From NCBI RefSeq assembly GCF_964204865.1, contig NC_135252.1, forward strand, positions 12,793,383-12,857,382: a stretch of DNA of 64,000 nucleotides, written 5' to 3'. How positions within the stretch are numbered: the first letter of the stretch is position 1; every line of letters starts with the position of its first letter. Both the position numbers and the translations under genes were made by a program. Of this stretch, positions 25,901 to 36,841 are shown in pieces. The stretch is from Styela clava. Lineage: Eukaryota; Chordata; Ascidiacea; Stolidobranchia; Styelidae. Below the pieces are notes generated by a model. It worked only from the letters and a program-made list of their open reading frames with translations, was not told the DNA's origin and searched no databases.

Positions 25901-27963
25901 TCTTACCTATACTTTTCAACACCTCCTTAGATTCACTGGACTAATATTACCGGTAACTGAAAAAAACTATGGAAAGGCTACTCAACGCAAAAGCGAGCAG
26001 TTGAGTACATCTGATATTCATCCGACCACTGGGGATCCACCTACAGCTGACTAACTTGACTGTTACGTCGTGCAGAAGTCTGCGTTCATTGGCCCATGAT
26101 ACCGGAAAAGCAGAGAAAATAGGACAGATGGTAACACATATTTATTGTAGTAAAAGCGTCTTTTCTGTAAAACGTGCAATTTTTGGAAGTGGGAACAAGG
26201 CAATATTTGTTACTAAATTTCTAAGGAACATTTTAAAATCATTTTCAGGTAGTTACCTGATGTGCGCTACGAAACTGAAAGATAAATGGCCTCGGCTCGC
26301 GGCCTATATGTTAAAAAACAAACAACTCAAATATACTTTTCCTCCTTTTCTTTGGACTTTCTTCTTGCATGCTCCATGCTTTGTTTGAAATCCTGACTAT
26401 GTGTATTGGAACTGGTGTAAGATTGACGACTAGAACTTCTCTATGAAAGAAAAATGATTCGAAAACGGATTAAATAGTAATATCATAGTAAGCGACAATA
26501 TCTTGCATGATGGTGGTATGAAGTTCTCTCAATTCTTAAGCATGACATTAAAATCCACCAAAAATATGCACCAGTATTTTATACCAATACTGAATCGACT
26601 GAAGACATATACCTTATTAGATAACAATTCAGTGCAACCCATGAAACGTTTACTATATATACTCTACACTTGGTAGTTTTTCTTGGTTCTAACAATATTA
26701 TCAAATACTCACAGACTGCGATCGATAAATTCCACTATTCTGGGGTTTGCTGATATACTGTTGGTACCATAGAAGTCCATCCTAAAAAGTAAAAATTTGA
26801 TTCGTTAAAATTTATTTCAATATAAATTGATTTAGATATTAAACAAGGCTATTAAATTGAATAAAACATGAACTTAACATAAATTCTAGATGACACTGCT
26901 GGAATAACAACATCGTCTTAATAGCCAATAATTTAGTTTTTGGAAAGAATAATTGAATAATGGTATATAGAATAATTGAAAAATAAAATAGCCTATATAG
27001 CCCCTCGTAAACTACAATTCTGTGTATAACTCACGTCTGAATACGACGAATTCCCAGCAAACGATTGAGAATTTTGAGAATTCAATTGAGAATTTAGCAG
27101 CAGTTGTGAACTATTCTGACTAGACAAATCATTTTCCAATCCCATATGATCAGTTTTGGAAAATTTGAACTCTTGTTTCTTCCTTTTCTGCCAAATTAGA
27201 AACATGAAAAATAATGAATAAGATCATCATTCATTAGAGACCATATGGCACAATACACTAACAATAAAATTCCTCATGCGATTCCTGTAACATCGTGGTT
27301 AAACGTGCTTGAAAATTCCGAATTCCGTCAACTTAATACTTAAAACTGAATATCTGAGATCATTCAAATTGTAAATGAAATTCTCAACTTTATGGCGAGA
27401 AATTAATGAGAAATCATTACCAAAATTTCTTCATAAATAGCTGTAGGATCTTTAGTGCTGTAGAACAATCCCCTTTTATCAGAAGTGTTCGTCTGTCGAA
27501 AGTGCAATGCACTGCCACTTGATCCATGCTTGAGATCCCCTGGGCTAGGAATGTAAAATATATGATAGGCTTTCACACAGGGCGATATTTTGTGGGAAAT
27601 AATTGTGTATCGGCTAACGTTATGTACTGTGAAATTCAATCATGATAAATGTTAGTTTAACAGTGGAAGCATGAAAAGAATTTGTATTACCTAATAGCAA
27701 GTTGATCGTAAGTAAATATTTAGTGCATCCAGGGAAATAATTAATGCCAGCCACTTTGTGGTGTAATATCTCAAAGTATCGACGCGTCGAGTACCGCAAT
27801 AGTTGCACGAAACTTGCACATGACCTAACTGTATGCTTATTCACACTACCGGTACTTTACCTGTAATCCAACCTATCACGACCCCATCATTCCAATAAAG
27901 TAGCAACATTGTAATTTATCAAAATGCTTACCTAAAATAGGAATTTATTTTGCTCTGTTTCAT
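16943..27963 (-). CDS. Unrecognised coiled-coil protein with acidic tail, ~22 exons
   Basis: Candidate exons, 5' to 3': 27963-27932, 27845-27691, 27626-27421, 27187-27035, 26781-26713, 26440-26337, 25201-25085, 25021-24915, 23217-23090, 22703-22633, 22234-22076, 21795-21414, 20841-20614, 20139-20028, 19873-19831, 19121-18896, 18836-18767, 18549-18515, 18142-18060, 17405-17330, 17088-17046, 16965-16943. Phases agree except at 26337/25201, 25085/25021 and 18515/18142, so small exons or boundaries are missing there. The total is near 870 residues. The proposed N-terminus MKQSKINSYF fits a PCNA-interacting (PIP) box. A ~110-residue folded-looking part follows (exons 2-3), then a Ser/Asn/Gln-rich stretch (SSQNSSQLLLNSQ), a charged coiled coil (exons 9-11, e.g. 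LETQLDEKTSELDRVRAEL), long Ser/Pro-rich exons, a basic patch (KKPKITKRKRQFFTRKK) and an acidic motif (LSDSDDESSVTDDDY). The layout recalls meiotic break factors such as IHO1, but I see no diagnostic motif. A nuclear role is only a guess. Confidence 0.55.
19255..19557. mobile_element. hAT-like non-autonomous element (303 bp)
   Basis: The left end reads CATTGTTTCCCAAACTTTTT and the right end is its inverted counterpart, ...AGTTTGGGAAACCCTG. The 8-bp flank GTCTATAC occurs at 19247-19254 and 19558-19565, a perfect target duplication. GC-rich GGACCCC subterminal repeats are present. It lies in an intron of the coiled-coil gene. TTTCCCAAAC ends with 8-bp duplications are typical of hAT elements. 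Confidence 0.85.
21049..21278. mobile_element. Palindromic MITE, family P, copy 2
   Basis: The ends GGTGCTCCCGAAGTATGCGA and its inverse enclose a 230-bp unit. The flank CAGAATAG (21041-21048 and 21279-21286) is a perfect 8-bp duplication. It is longer than the other two copies because of a less symmetrical centre. It sits in the intron between the 21414-21795 and 20614-20841 exons. Confidence 0.85.
23359..23632 (-). repeat. Dispersed repeat R, copy 1 (inverted relative to copy 2)
   Basis: About 270 bp, nearly identical in its central 200 bp to the reverse complement of 26018-26310. The shared core includes AAGTGGGAACAAGGCAATAT and GGTAGTTACCTGATGTGCGC. The open frame across it exists in both copies because the repeat itself is conserved. 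A shorter third copy lies at about 23771-23850. It is intronic. Confidence 0.8.
23771..23850 (-). repeat. Dispersed repeat R, partial third copy
   Basis: Shares GAGTTTCGTAGCGCACATC and the preceding region (ATGGGCCGTGAGACGAAACC...AACGCCCAGAAAATGAG) with 23359-23420 in the same orientation, then diverges. Confidence 0.65.
26018..26310 (+). repeat. Dispersed repeat R, copy 2
   Basis: Inverted partner of 23359-23632. It lies immediately downstream (in gene sense) of the 26440-26337 exon, and the two copies bracket the two exons at 25201-25085 and 25021-24915. The outer boundary is set by loss of similarity. No target duplication was found. Confidence 0.8.
27932..27963 (-). other. Candidate first coding exon with PIP-box
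   Basis: Read on the minus strand, ATG opens ten codons MKQSKINSYF before the strong donor AG|GTAAGC. Joined over an 86-nt intron to 27845, the frame continues as SVNKHT... without a stop. QSKINSYF fits the PCNA-binding pattern Q-x-x-(I/L/M)-x-x-(F/Y)-(F/Y). The acceptor (GGTAG) has a poor pyrimidine tract, so this exon is less certain than the rest. Confidence 0.45.
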
Positions 27964-28115
27964 CCCAGCCGATCCTATTTTTCCAAACTAGTCTACGATG
28001 TAATCGTAAAACGAACCGTAGCCTAATGGTAAAAAGACTGAGTCGTCTGCTAAATCACGTGGTCAATTTCTTATATGACGTCACTGAGATATGCAAAAAA
28101 CGCTTTGGTTAGTAG

Positions 28116-28235
28116 GATAGGATTTACATATTTATCCCGGGGAGAGGAAAGCCGATAAGACGGCTTATCCATATGGCGAACCACGGCCTCTCGTCCGGTT
28201 ACCATTCCAAGTCGGGTATGGGATTAGTTATTTTG
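28116..28235 (+). repeat. Dispersed SINE-like repeat S, best copy
   Basis: Contains the family core ATTTATCCCGGGGAGAGGAA, GCCGATAAGACGGCTTA and ATGGCGAACCACGGCCTCTC. Related copies occur at about 29134-29210, 30497-30575 (reverse), 43094-43215, 49190-49275, 49398-49500 and 50118-50180. The class is uncertain. Confidence 0.7.
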
Positions 28236-28784
28236 TTTTCGGAAGCATGGAGTTGTGCGGCAGCGCTTTGAACACACCGTAGTAGTAGGCCTATATTATA
28301 TTTACGAACAAACGCTTTGTCTTTTGGGTCTGTTACAAAACCTTGTGTTGGTGAAAGAATAAAAATATTGTCAGATATACTAAATCATTTTTCATTTTCA
28401 TACGTTTGGCGGTGTTAAGAAAAAGGCAATAGGACTCATATTTTCTGAAAAACTATCGGTGAAAACATTGAGGTTGGTTTGGATTGGTGGAAATATTGAG
28501 ACGAAGCGTGGGCTACCGTATATACGGTACGGTATGTATGTTAATAGTTATTGAAATATTAGACGAGCTGCATCCCTAATGCATCATATATTTCGGGTTT
28601 CTCCAAGACAGCAGCGGAGGCAATTGAAAGCCTTCGTTTGTGACTATAGTGATAATAAAAATGGTTGTGCCTTTGGCTAACGCTACTATGCATTTTTCAA
28701 TGTAAGTTGAGTATCACCACTGAAGCATGAGAATGAAAGTACACCAATTCAGACCTGGTTACTTGAGGAAATGCTACGGAAAAG

Positions 28785-30931
28785 CAATGAGCATATATAC
28801 AACGAGTGGAAACTTCCAAATATTTGCTCATTAATCCATGGTACCCTGCATTTTTTACGTCGTCCAGCTAAATGGTTCGTTGCATATGGAGAAAGCATTT
28901 CGCTCGCTGCAAAAATCCCTTGCTTCGGCCACGGCGGGCGCGAAATTGGCCGTATTGAGGCTTTTATGTTTTCGATTCGTGTTCGGTTTTGGGCTTCGAA
29001 GTATGGTACGTTGAAAGCATACTAACTATGAGCAATTGCTTATTGGGAATGCATATCTATTGGGCATGAAACGTAGCTACAGCACAGAATATGAAGTCAA
29101 GTGCGGTTATTTCTGATTATAGCATGGAATTTAGGTTCATATTTATCCAAAGGAAAAGAAAGGCGATAAGAAGGCTTAAATATATGGCGAACCACGGCTT
29201 CTCGCAATCATAGTCTATAAGGTGCTCCATACAAACCCCCAGGGCTCCCCGATTTTTAATTACTCTGCAGTCTGGGATATCTTGACATTAAAAACGAAGA
29301 CAAAAATTAGAAGAATAGCAGGGAATTGGCTTTCCTCTCCGCCTGGGTAAATATGTTAAACCCATCCTATATCAACGAATACAATGCCACACGTCCCCTT
29401 TTACATGGGTCGTTTTAGTTGGCGCTGATAATGATGAATAAAAATGTGTGATTGTTGATTGCTATTCAGTAACGCGTATGTAACCGCCGTTATGGGCGTT
29501 CAAAATGAAAAAAAAGGGTTATAAGCTAATTTAAGGACATTCTCTTCCCGGTTCTCTTTTATTTTAATACAAAGCAGGGAGCATTGAAAAGCAAAATAGA
29601 ATTTATTAACATAAATTCACAACGAGTTACGTAAAATTTACCGACGGCTATCGCCAACAGGCAGAAACGATGAATGTGAGAATTTTTGTTTTGTTTCATT
29701 TTTGTGCCATCATATTTTTCAATTTCTAATTTTGCGTAGATCGCGTCAACATCGTTTTTGTACATTTAGAAACGTTGAATCAGATAAGCAAGGCATGTGA
29801 ATAATGTACTCTATGCAAATTTACCAAGATATTGTGGAGAAATACTATTTTGACCACGTAGAAATGCAATTATTGAATTTATTCACGTGTTTCAAACGAA
29901 AGCTGAGTTACGTGAATACTCAACACCTAGTATTCAAGAGATTACCAATTTGCGGATTTTATTTCATTATTATTTAATACGAAAGTAACACGGAAACGAT
30001 ATAAAATCAAAACATAAAAATGTCAACTATCAGCTTCACAAATATCGAATTGGGACCGTAACTGTGATACAAATCCTACACTAAAAATAAAAATCAGAAT
30101 AAAATTAATTTTGTCGTGAATATATTCCTTAATAGTTGTCTTTAACATCTTCGCCGATGTTCGTTAATATATTCGAATAATTTTATATAAAAAAATACGA
30201 TTTTACTCACCACTAATCACGGCGCATGTAAATAATCATTGAATGACAATAAAAAATCAACTTTATTAGCATTAAATTCCAAGTAAAAGTTCCACATTTC
30301 ATGTATTCGATCGGCGCTACACGCGTGCGTGTTTTTGTATATACTGTATTCACCAAACACCGCCAAGAAAACAGAGGCGAGCTACAAGTAACTGTGGAAT
30401 TTCGCTGTGAACGGCGCATTGTTTTTAATTTATTCCACGTTTCACGCCGTCGTGGATTGAACTTTTGGTGCACTGTTCTAATTTCATCGTAATTAGAGGC
30501 CGTGGTTCGCCATATATTTAGGCTTTCGGCTTTCCCCCTCCCCCCTGGATAAATATGTAAGTCCCATGTTATATCAATGAATAAATACAGTAATAACCGC
30601 ACACCACGTGGCGACTGATTCATATTCTGTTCTGTAGCTACGTTTTCTGCCTAATAGATATGCATTCCCAATATGCATATGCTCCTAGTTAGTATGCTTT
30701 CAACGTACCATACTTCGAAACCCAAAACCGAACACGAATCGAAAAATTAAAAGCCTCAATACGGCCAATTTCGTAATCGGCCTAGCTGAAACAAGGGATT
30801 TTTGCAGTGAACGATATGCTTTCACCATATGCAACGAACCATTTAGCTGGGCGACGTAAGAATGCAGGACACAATGGATTAATGAGCAAATATATATTTG
30901 GAAGTTTCCACTCATTGTATATATGCTCATT
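28785..30931. mobile_element. Fold-back element with ~420-bp inverted arms
   Basis: The left arm (28785 to about 29205) and right arm (about 30493 to 30931) are inverted copies, e.g. CAATGAGCATATATACAA at the left end and its inverse at the right. Both arms include a copy of repeat S. The ~1.3-kb centre has no recognisable gene. Open frames inside the arms differ between the two copies and are not credible proteins. It resembles a large non-autonomous fold-back transposon. No clear target duplication was found. Confidence 0.7.
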
Positions 30932-32020
30932 GGGATAAGTAATGAACTTACTGTCAATTACACTTTATGGTTGAATTGTTTATGTGAGTTAAGTACTATT
31001 CGTAAGAAATAACTAGAAAAATATAACGACGCTCACGAAGCAAAATATTACCAAGTAACCCACACAAAATTATACTGGCTACCTGGCGAAGAAGAACACG
31101 ATAATTTCGATATCATTTACGGTAGTCAGTCTAAAATTACTTATTTGACTGGAATAAATTCGATTACGCAAATTTGGCCGTTTTAGCTGTTACCTGCGGG
31201 CATTATTATTAAGATACTTTCTCCAGATTCCGAGAGTTGAGTATTGCTATAGTCAGTGCGTCATCGCAGTAACTATCACGTTTCCGATAAGTCGTGCTGG
31301 ACGTGAATTGATTTTTTTGTGATGAATCCTAATAAATAGCGACCACTCCGACCATATTTATCATTTGCTTTGAAATGTGCGCAAAATTTTAACATATTGT
31401 AAAACAAAAATTGAAAATTTGAGTTTTCATTAGGTAAACTACTACTGTACTAATATTTGGCACAAAACGTATCAATTTATTGCATTGTTGACTTCCGATG
31501 GCCACCGCAAGAAAATCAAGAGAGTCGATTGATTTATTTTGTCGATATTTTCCGGACACCAGTCGCAAATGGACTATTGACTTTTTGACCGAATTAACAT
31601 ATTCGGACTGAAAACATAACATTGTATTTTATTGAACACGTGGTGGACATAACGATCGTTTCGATATTATGTTGTTGTTGTTCTTTGACACTTTTTGAAG
31701 CAATCGCTTTTCTCTTTGATTACTGGACCAATTGCTTTGAAATTTTCAGTGAGTAAAGATTATATTTTTTGCTGTAGGGGTATTTATTTTTTGTGTTGAC
31801 GTCATCGAAATTATGTGGTGCTATGTGTCCATATATTTGAGCATAGCTCTCTTGTTTCAGATAGGATTGCATTCATCGTGAAACACGGATGTTCCCTTTT
31901 TTATTTTTTAACTGTATGCAAGCATTGATTCTATGTACCAATTTTAGTGGTGCTATCGATAAAATACAAATATAGATAGCGATTTTTAATTCATGCAATA
32001 AGTTTTGTAGGTTCGTAATT

Positions 32021-35000
32021 ATGAATTATTTAAAACTTTTCATTTTGGTGGTTTTACTGGCGACTGTTACTGCAAAGAAAGCGAGAAGAAAGAAAAGAAT
32101 TGACATAGAAATTGTATCGGTGAGGAGCAATTTGTGTTAATTTAAATTTATATGTAGCCTATGTCTTACAATCAAAATAGTCATGTCTCTATATTATGTT
32201 GTGTGTTTCAGAAAAATTCGACTTCATTTGTTGCTCGTTTTCCACAATACAAGAGGATTAAGGCATTCTTCGTGAGCATCTCTGTAAAGGTGATATTTTT
32301 ACTTGTTGAAACATTTGAACTCATTGTTTTGCATTGCCAGAAAAACGATGTTAGTGGTTAACGAAATCTAAATATGATCATAGATTGCAAGTCGGCGAAT
32401 ATATCGTAAATAAATTATCAGATTGTAAGTTTTGAGAGAAGCGAATCAGTGTAAGATAACAATAATTTTTAAACACAAGATTTTTTGACTAAAAAATGAA
32501 TCAAGGCCATATTTTGCAGTCATATTATTCTCACAACGAATTCCGTTGTTGTAGATAAATAGCACGTTTTGAGTGAGAATGTTTTAATTCATAATTTAAT
32601 AGTCTATCCCAGGGTGGGCAACTTCTCTAGTCAGCGGGCCAGATGTGGGAAAATGAGGTTCTCGGTGGGCCGGATTATAACATGAATAGTATTAAATATC
32701 TTAATCACATATTTATTCGCTAATGCAAGAAAGAAAATTATAAATCGCGTTTAAAGTAAAGTTTAAACTACAAAAAATAGAGACCAAAATACACATAATG
32801 AATTTATCATAATGTACTAAAAGTGTAATATTGTAATATCATAATGTACTGATGACAGTCAGCGGACCGGTCAAAATCTCGTCGCGGGCCGTATGTTGCC
32901 CACCCCTGGCCTATCCTATATATTCCGGTGAATTTGCAGCATCCAACATATCATAACGAATTTTTTTTTTAATTTTATATGTTTTTAAAATATATATTTT
33001 AGTTTCTGGCAGACGCACCCTCTGACTACGTAGCTGACTTTGTGAAATCGGATATGAAAGAAGGAGGATATTACGAAATCAATGCTGCGAATTCTTTGCA
33101 ACCCGGAAGTCTTTATGAATTGGTTATTTATAACAAGAAAAAGTTTTCATCCCTCCGTTCTATGGACTTCTATACCGGTGAGTAAACTTTCAATAACTGT
33201 GACCAAATTATGGTATATTGCTTAATCTATTGCCTTCTCAAGCAAATATATATATATATATTTGTTCCAACATTTGTCTGTAAAATATCATTTCTTCAGA
33301 TACGTGCAAAATACGAAATACGATTTCATAATTTTAGACTGCGATGAATATTCGTTCCAATGCATGAATGGAAGAGGAAAAGGAGCGTATCAAGCTTGCC
33401 TTGAAAAAACATCTTTGTGTGATGGGACCGCTGATTGCAGAAAAGGAGAAGACGAAGTAAAAAATGAGGACGGGTCATGGTAATGATAGATTTTAAAGCA
33501 TTTGCAAGTCGAAAAAAAGTATGAAATAACAAAAATTTATCTTAAACTGAATAGGAAATATTTTTTATACAAATGATAAATATAAATAAGTCAAATACCC
33601 TGACCTGGCAATCATTGCAGGTTATTGAGGCATGCCATGAGAATGATTGTTTCCGATTGGAAACAAAAATGTGATGCATTGGTTGCACGGGTGAAGTTGG
33701 GTAAAAAATAAATTTAAACGTTGGAAATTGTACACCAACGTTTGATAAAAAATATTATGATGCAATGCATTTTTCATGTTTGGTAGAATTTTTCATTTGG
33801 TTTCCGATAATTATTTTGCAGTGCCGTCTCTGTGCCTGACAGGCCAACTATTCCTCCTCCATCCCCACCACCGGCTGATGCACCTTGTATACTAGCACAT
33901 GAAAAAGCTGTTCGCGAGTCTACTACACCTCTTCCAGGTATATATTTCTGTCGTTTCTGCATGCGACTGTGAAGATGGATGTTATGAAATGCAAATTTTC
34001 TTGTTCAAAGTTTGATTTCCAAATTGAGAATTGATAGAAATTGACACATATAATTAGGGGTGGGCAAAATCGAATATTTTTTTCGAATCGAATAATTCGA
34101 ATATTTTTTAACGAATACCGAATAGTCGAATAACGAATATTTTTTATACACAACGCGAGGTCCATACTCCCTTTGGAAATTATTAAAGACATTGAAAAAT
34201 CGGATACAAAGCGTTTTTTTTACTGGTTAATTTCGTCATAATCGCTTATTGTTTTTGTCACCGTGACCGTTTTTGCGGCGATATATAATCTATATTACCG
34301 TCCTTTCTGTTTTTTGCAAGTATTAATTCTTTCGGGTCGGCGGACATCGAAGTTTATATTTCGGGTTTACCCGTGCGTTCACGTCGGCAACAGCTGTTAA
34401 AACCATTGAGGATTGATTTCAAACCCAAATTAATATTATTCTAATTTTTATCATTTGCGTTGGCTTTCATATCACTTATCAACGTTTGTAAATTTACCGT
34501 CACAATATTAAGCAAACGGTAATTGTATTATCGATAACGGGATGCAGATATTTATTAAGACAATACCGTAATTACATTTGCTATGCTTTTCTATGGTGTC
34601 TATGTTACTTTACAGATAAACCTCGCAAAGCTGCGATTGCGTCAATCCCGAATGTTGATTTAAAATAGTGACTAAATAATTCGACAATAAAGGCATTTCT
34701 GCATGGCCATACGACGAGATGACGCTAATAAACAGCGCTTCTTGAATAATAATTTACATATGCGACCTATTGATGAAAAAAATTGCGCTTTTGTACTTTT
34801 GTGCCCAATAGATGTCCAGGCGCTAATTATAACTAACTCTTCCAAGTTCCGACGTTTTCTTTCAAGAAACCCCGCGATCATTATATCTAATATCGTTACC
34901 GAGTAATACAAAATTTTTTTTACGGAATTTGCGAGTTCAATTTTACTTCTCTTGACGATTTTGATAATGTCACGCCCTATTTATTAGTGCAAATATGCTC

Positions 35001-36360
35001 AAAATATAACGAATGTAATCATTTCCGATGATACAACAATTCGTGAACGAGACAGTGCGCGTTGTTACATCGAAATTCACGATCGATTTACGTTATGATT
35101 TCTACACTCCACCCGCCATGCATGTCCGAGTGAAATGTTTACATTTTCGAAACATTACTTGGTCAAGAATGAAAGGGATCACTGAAGAATTAATTTGAAA
35201 GTACATTAATAGAATTATGTCCTGCCATTTCTTTACTGGTCATAGCTTGTTCGTGTTATACTATGTATGGTTTAATGCGAAAGTTATTTCAACTTTTAAT
35301 TTTCGTTAAACAAATTTATGTTTGGTTCATGCATGAAACGGCAATCATACGGAGTTTAAAATTTATTTTAAATATCTCATCTGATTGGACGTTTCTAAAT
35401 TTAGGAAACGGTGTCGGTACCTTGTTTTGCAAAATAAGGAATTGAAATGAACGATTGAAACGCAAAAAAAAACAAATAACACCACAGCGCGAAGACGATT
35501 TTTCAAATTTAGCGCTTTTGTCTGTTAGCGAGCGTTGTAGGTGAATTCTCGCGCAATTCACGATCGGTTCAGAGACGTTCTGTGTCTAAGCGAGGCGGCG
35601 CAGATCACGTGGTACCCTATATTCGAATAGTAAAATGCCATTCGAATAATTTAATATTCGATTCGCTATTCGTTATTCGAATATTTTGCCCAGCCCTACA
35701 TATAATATGCTCAAAATTTTAACTGTTGTTATGATTTTATAACAGGAAAATTATAATTGAAACACCATAATCCTCGGAAGCGCTTTTAACTGCTAAAAAC
35801 GATATCATCTACAATATTTCACAACGCAATATTTCCAATATATCGCAAAAATTTTTGTTCAATAAAAAATGCTGTTTTTTTTAACAGAATGTGATGAGAA
35901 TGGCCTGTTTAGTGCCATGAAATGTGAGGATGAAGGACTATTTACTTGTTACTGCCTTCACCCGGAAACTGGAGAAATACTGGCCACCCAACCCGATTTT
36001 AGTCCTTTTGTTCATTGGGATTTTAGTGACAATTGCCAGAAACGTAAGTGATAATTTTTATCTATTCCAATAAAATAAGCAGTGTAATTTACAAGACTAA
36101 TTAAATAATGAATTCGGAAGTATTTTGGTAATTTCACTTTACCTTTAAATGTTGTTTCATTTAATTTGACCGTAAACTTAGTTTTCATACATATGAAAAC
36201 TGGACCGTATATTATATATAGAACATATTTTGGTATTTGGAGTAATACGGGTCATGTTTCATCACTTCAAAATTATCGCCATTTTTTTCACCTATTATAA
36301 TTTTATAAAAAATTTTCATATTCAGTAAGAGAAGCAGCTCCAAAGGACAAGACGGCATAA
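32021..36360 (+). CDS. Secreted FN3-like / LDLa / thyroglobulin-1 protein
   Basis: Seven exons join in phase: 32021-32119, 32212-32289, 33003-33177, 33338-33479, 33822-33937, 35888-36043 and 36326-36360 (TAA), giving 266 residues. A 9-nt microexon at 32341-32349 would add KND. The start codon opens a signal peptide (MNYLKLFILVVLLATVTA, then a basic KKARRKKR). Exons 1-3 look like one fibronectin III fold ending in LQPGSLYELVIYNKK. Exon 4 is an LDL-receptor class A module: YSFQC...CLEKTSLCDGTADC and acidic GEDE. Exon 5 is a Pro-rich linker (RPTIPPPSPPPADAP) leading into a thyroglobulin type-1 module: C-x-LAHEKA..., then CDENGLFSAMKCED...FTCYC...ETGE and a final NC. The Tg1 CWCV appears here as CYCL. 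Modules like these bind ligands or inhibit proteases outside cells. The exact role is unknown. Intron 5 holds a 1.6-kb transposon. Confidence 0.82.
32610..32908. mobile_element. hAT-like non-autonomous element (299 bp)
   Basis: Left end CAGGGTGGGCAAC, right end GTTGCCCACCCCTG. Flanks GTCTATCC (32602-32609) and GCCTATCC (32909-32916) are an 8-bp duplication with one change. Subterminal GCGGGCC motifs are present. It is located in intron 2 of the FN3-LDLa-Tg1 gene. Confidence 0.82.
34055..35698. mobile_element. hAT-like element, 1.64 kb, in intron 5
   Basis: The ends TAGGGGTGGGCAAAAT...ATTTTGCCCAGCCCTA are inverted. The flank CATATAAT is perfectly duplicated (34047-34054 and 35699-35706). Subterminal regions are dense in CGAATA/TATTCG repeats. 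Two overlapping short open frames near 34672-34911 on opposite strands show no transposase signature, so the copy is probably non-autonomous. Confidence 0.85.
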
Positions 36361-36841
36361 TTGTGAGAAATCTATGGAGATGATATTGAACAGACATTTA
36401 TATTTCATAGCCATATGCGTATGCCTCCGTGCAGGGGAGGCTATTTCTGTCTGACAAATGTATCTTTCTTTTTTTCTGTATGACAAAATGTTTTGAGTGC
36501 TTCGTCAGCTTAATACAAGAAATGTGTAAATAAATGAGTCATTGCTAAAATTATAGTTGTGTCGTGATTTGAACCGCAGGTCATATCGCTGAGTTTGTAT
36601 GTCGGAGAAAAATATAGAATAGATAGAAGTTATTCTAGCGTTACCGCCTTTGATCTGAAAGTTTTGAGTACTTCTGATTTGCGGCAAAAGCAGTAGAGTA
36701 GTAGACTTACTACTCTATACTACTCTATTGCTTGTCAGACGTACAGTCGTACAAGTTAGGAAATTTTTAACTGTTCAGCAATATTATGCCGCAGTTTTCG
36801 GCATTTGCAGACCAATGTTTTACGGTCTTGTTTCAATGACT

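Larger units (their letters stand above)
27964..32020. other. Repeat-rich intergenic region
   Basis: This lies between the divergent 5' ends of the coiled-coil gene (minus) and the FN3-LDLa-Tg1 gene (plus), so both promoters should be here or in the first few hundred bases. I recognise only repeats: SINE-like copies, the fold-back element 28785-30931 and unassigned AT-rich DNA. Confidence 0.5.

Noticed and set aside
26056-26388. Plus-strand open frame of 110 codons
   Set aside because: It lies almost wholly in repeat R and recurs in the inverted copy at 23386-23592. It reflects the conserved repeat and then runs antisense through a coiled-coil-gene exon.
28771-29025. Open frame in the left arm of the fold-back element
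   Set aside because: The inverted right arm does not keep the same frame or residues, so there is no sign of protein selection.
30213-30623. 136-codon minus-strand open frame
   Set aside because: It overlaps the right arm and a repeat S copy, has no family signature and no splice or promoter context.
32341-32349. 9-nt microexon (KND) in the FN3-LDLa-Tg1 gene
   Set aside because: It has AG and GT borders and keeps the frame, but exons 32289 and 33003 also join directly. It is noted in the gene entry, not called.
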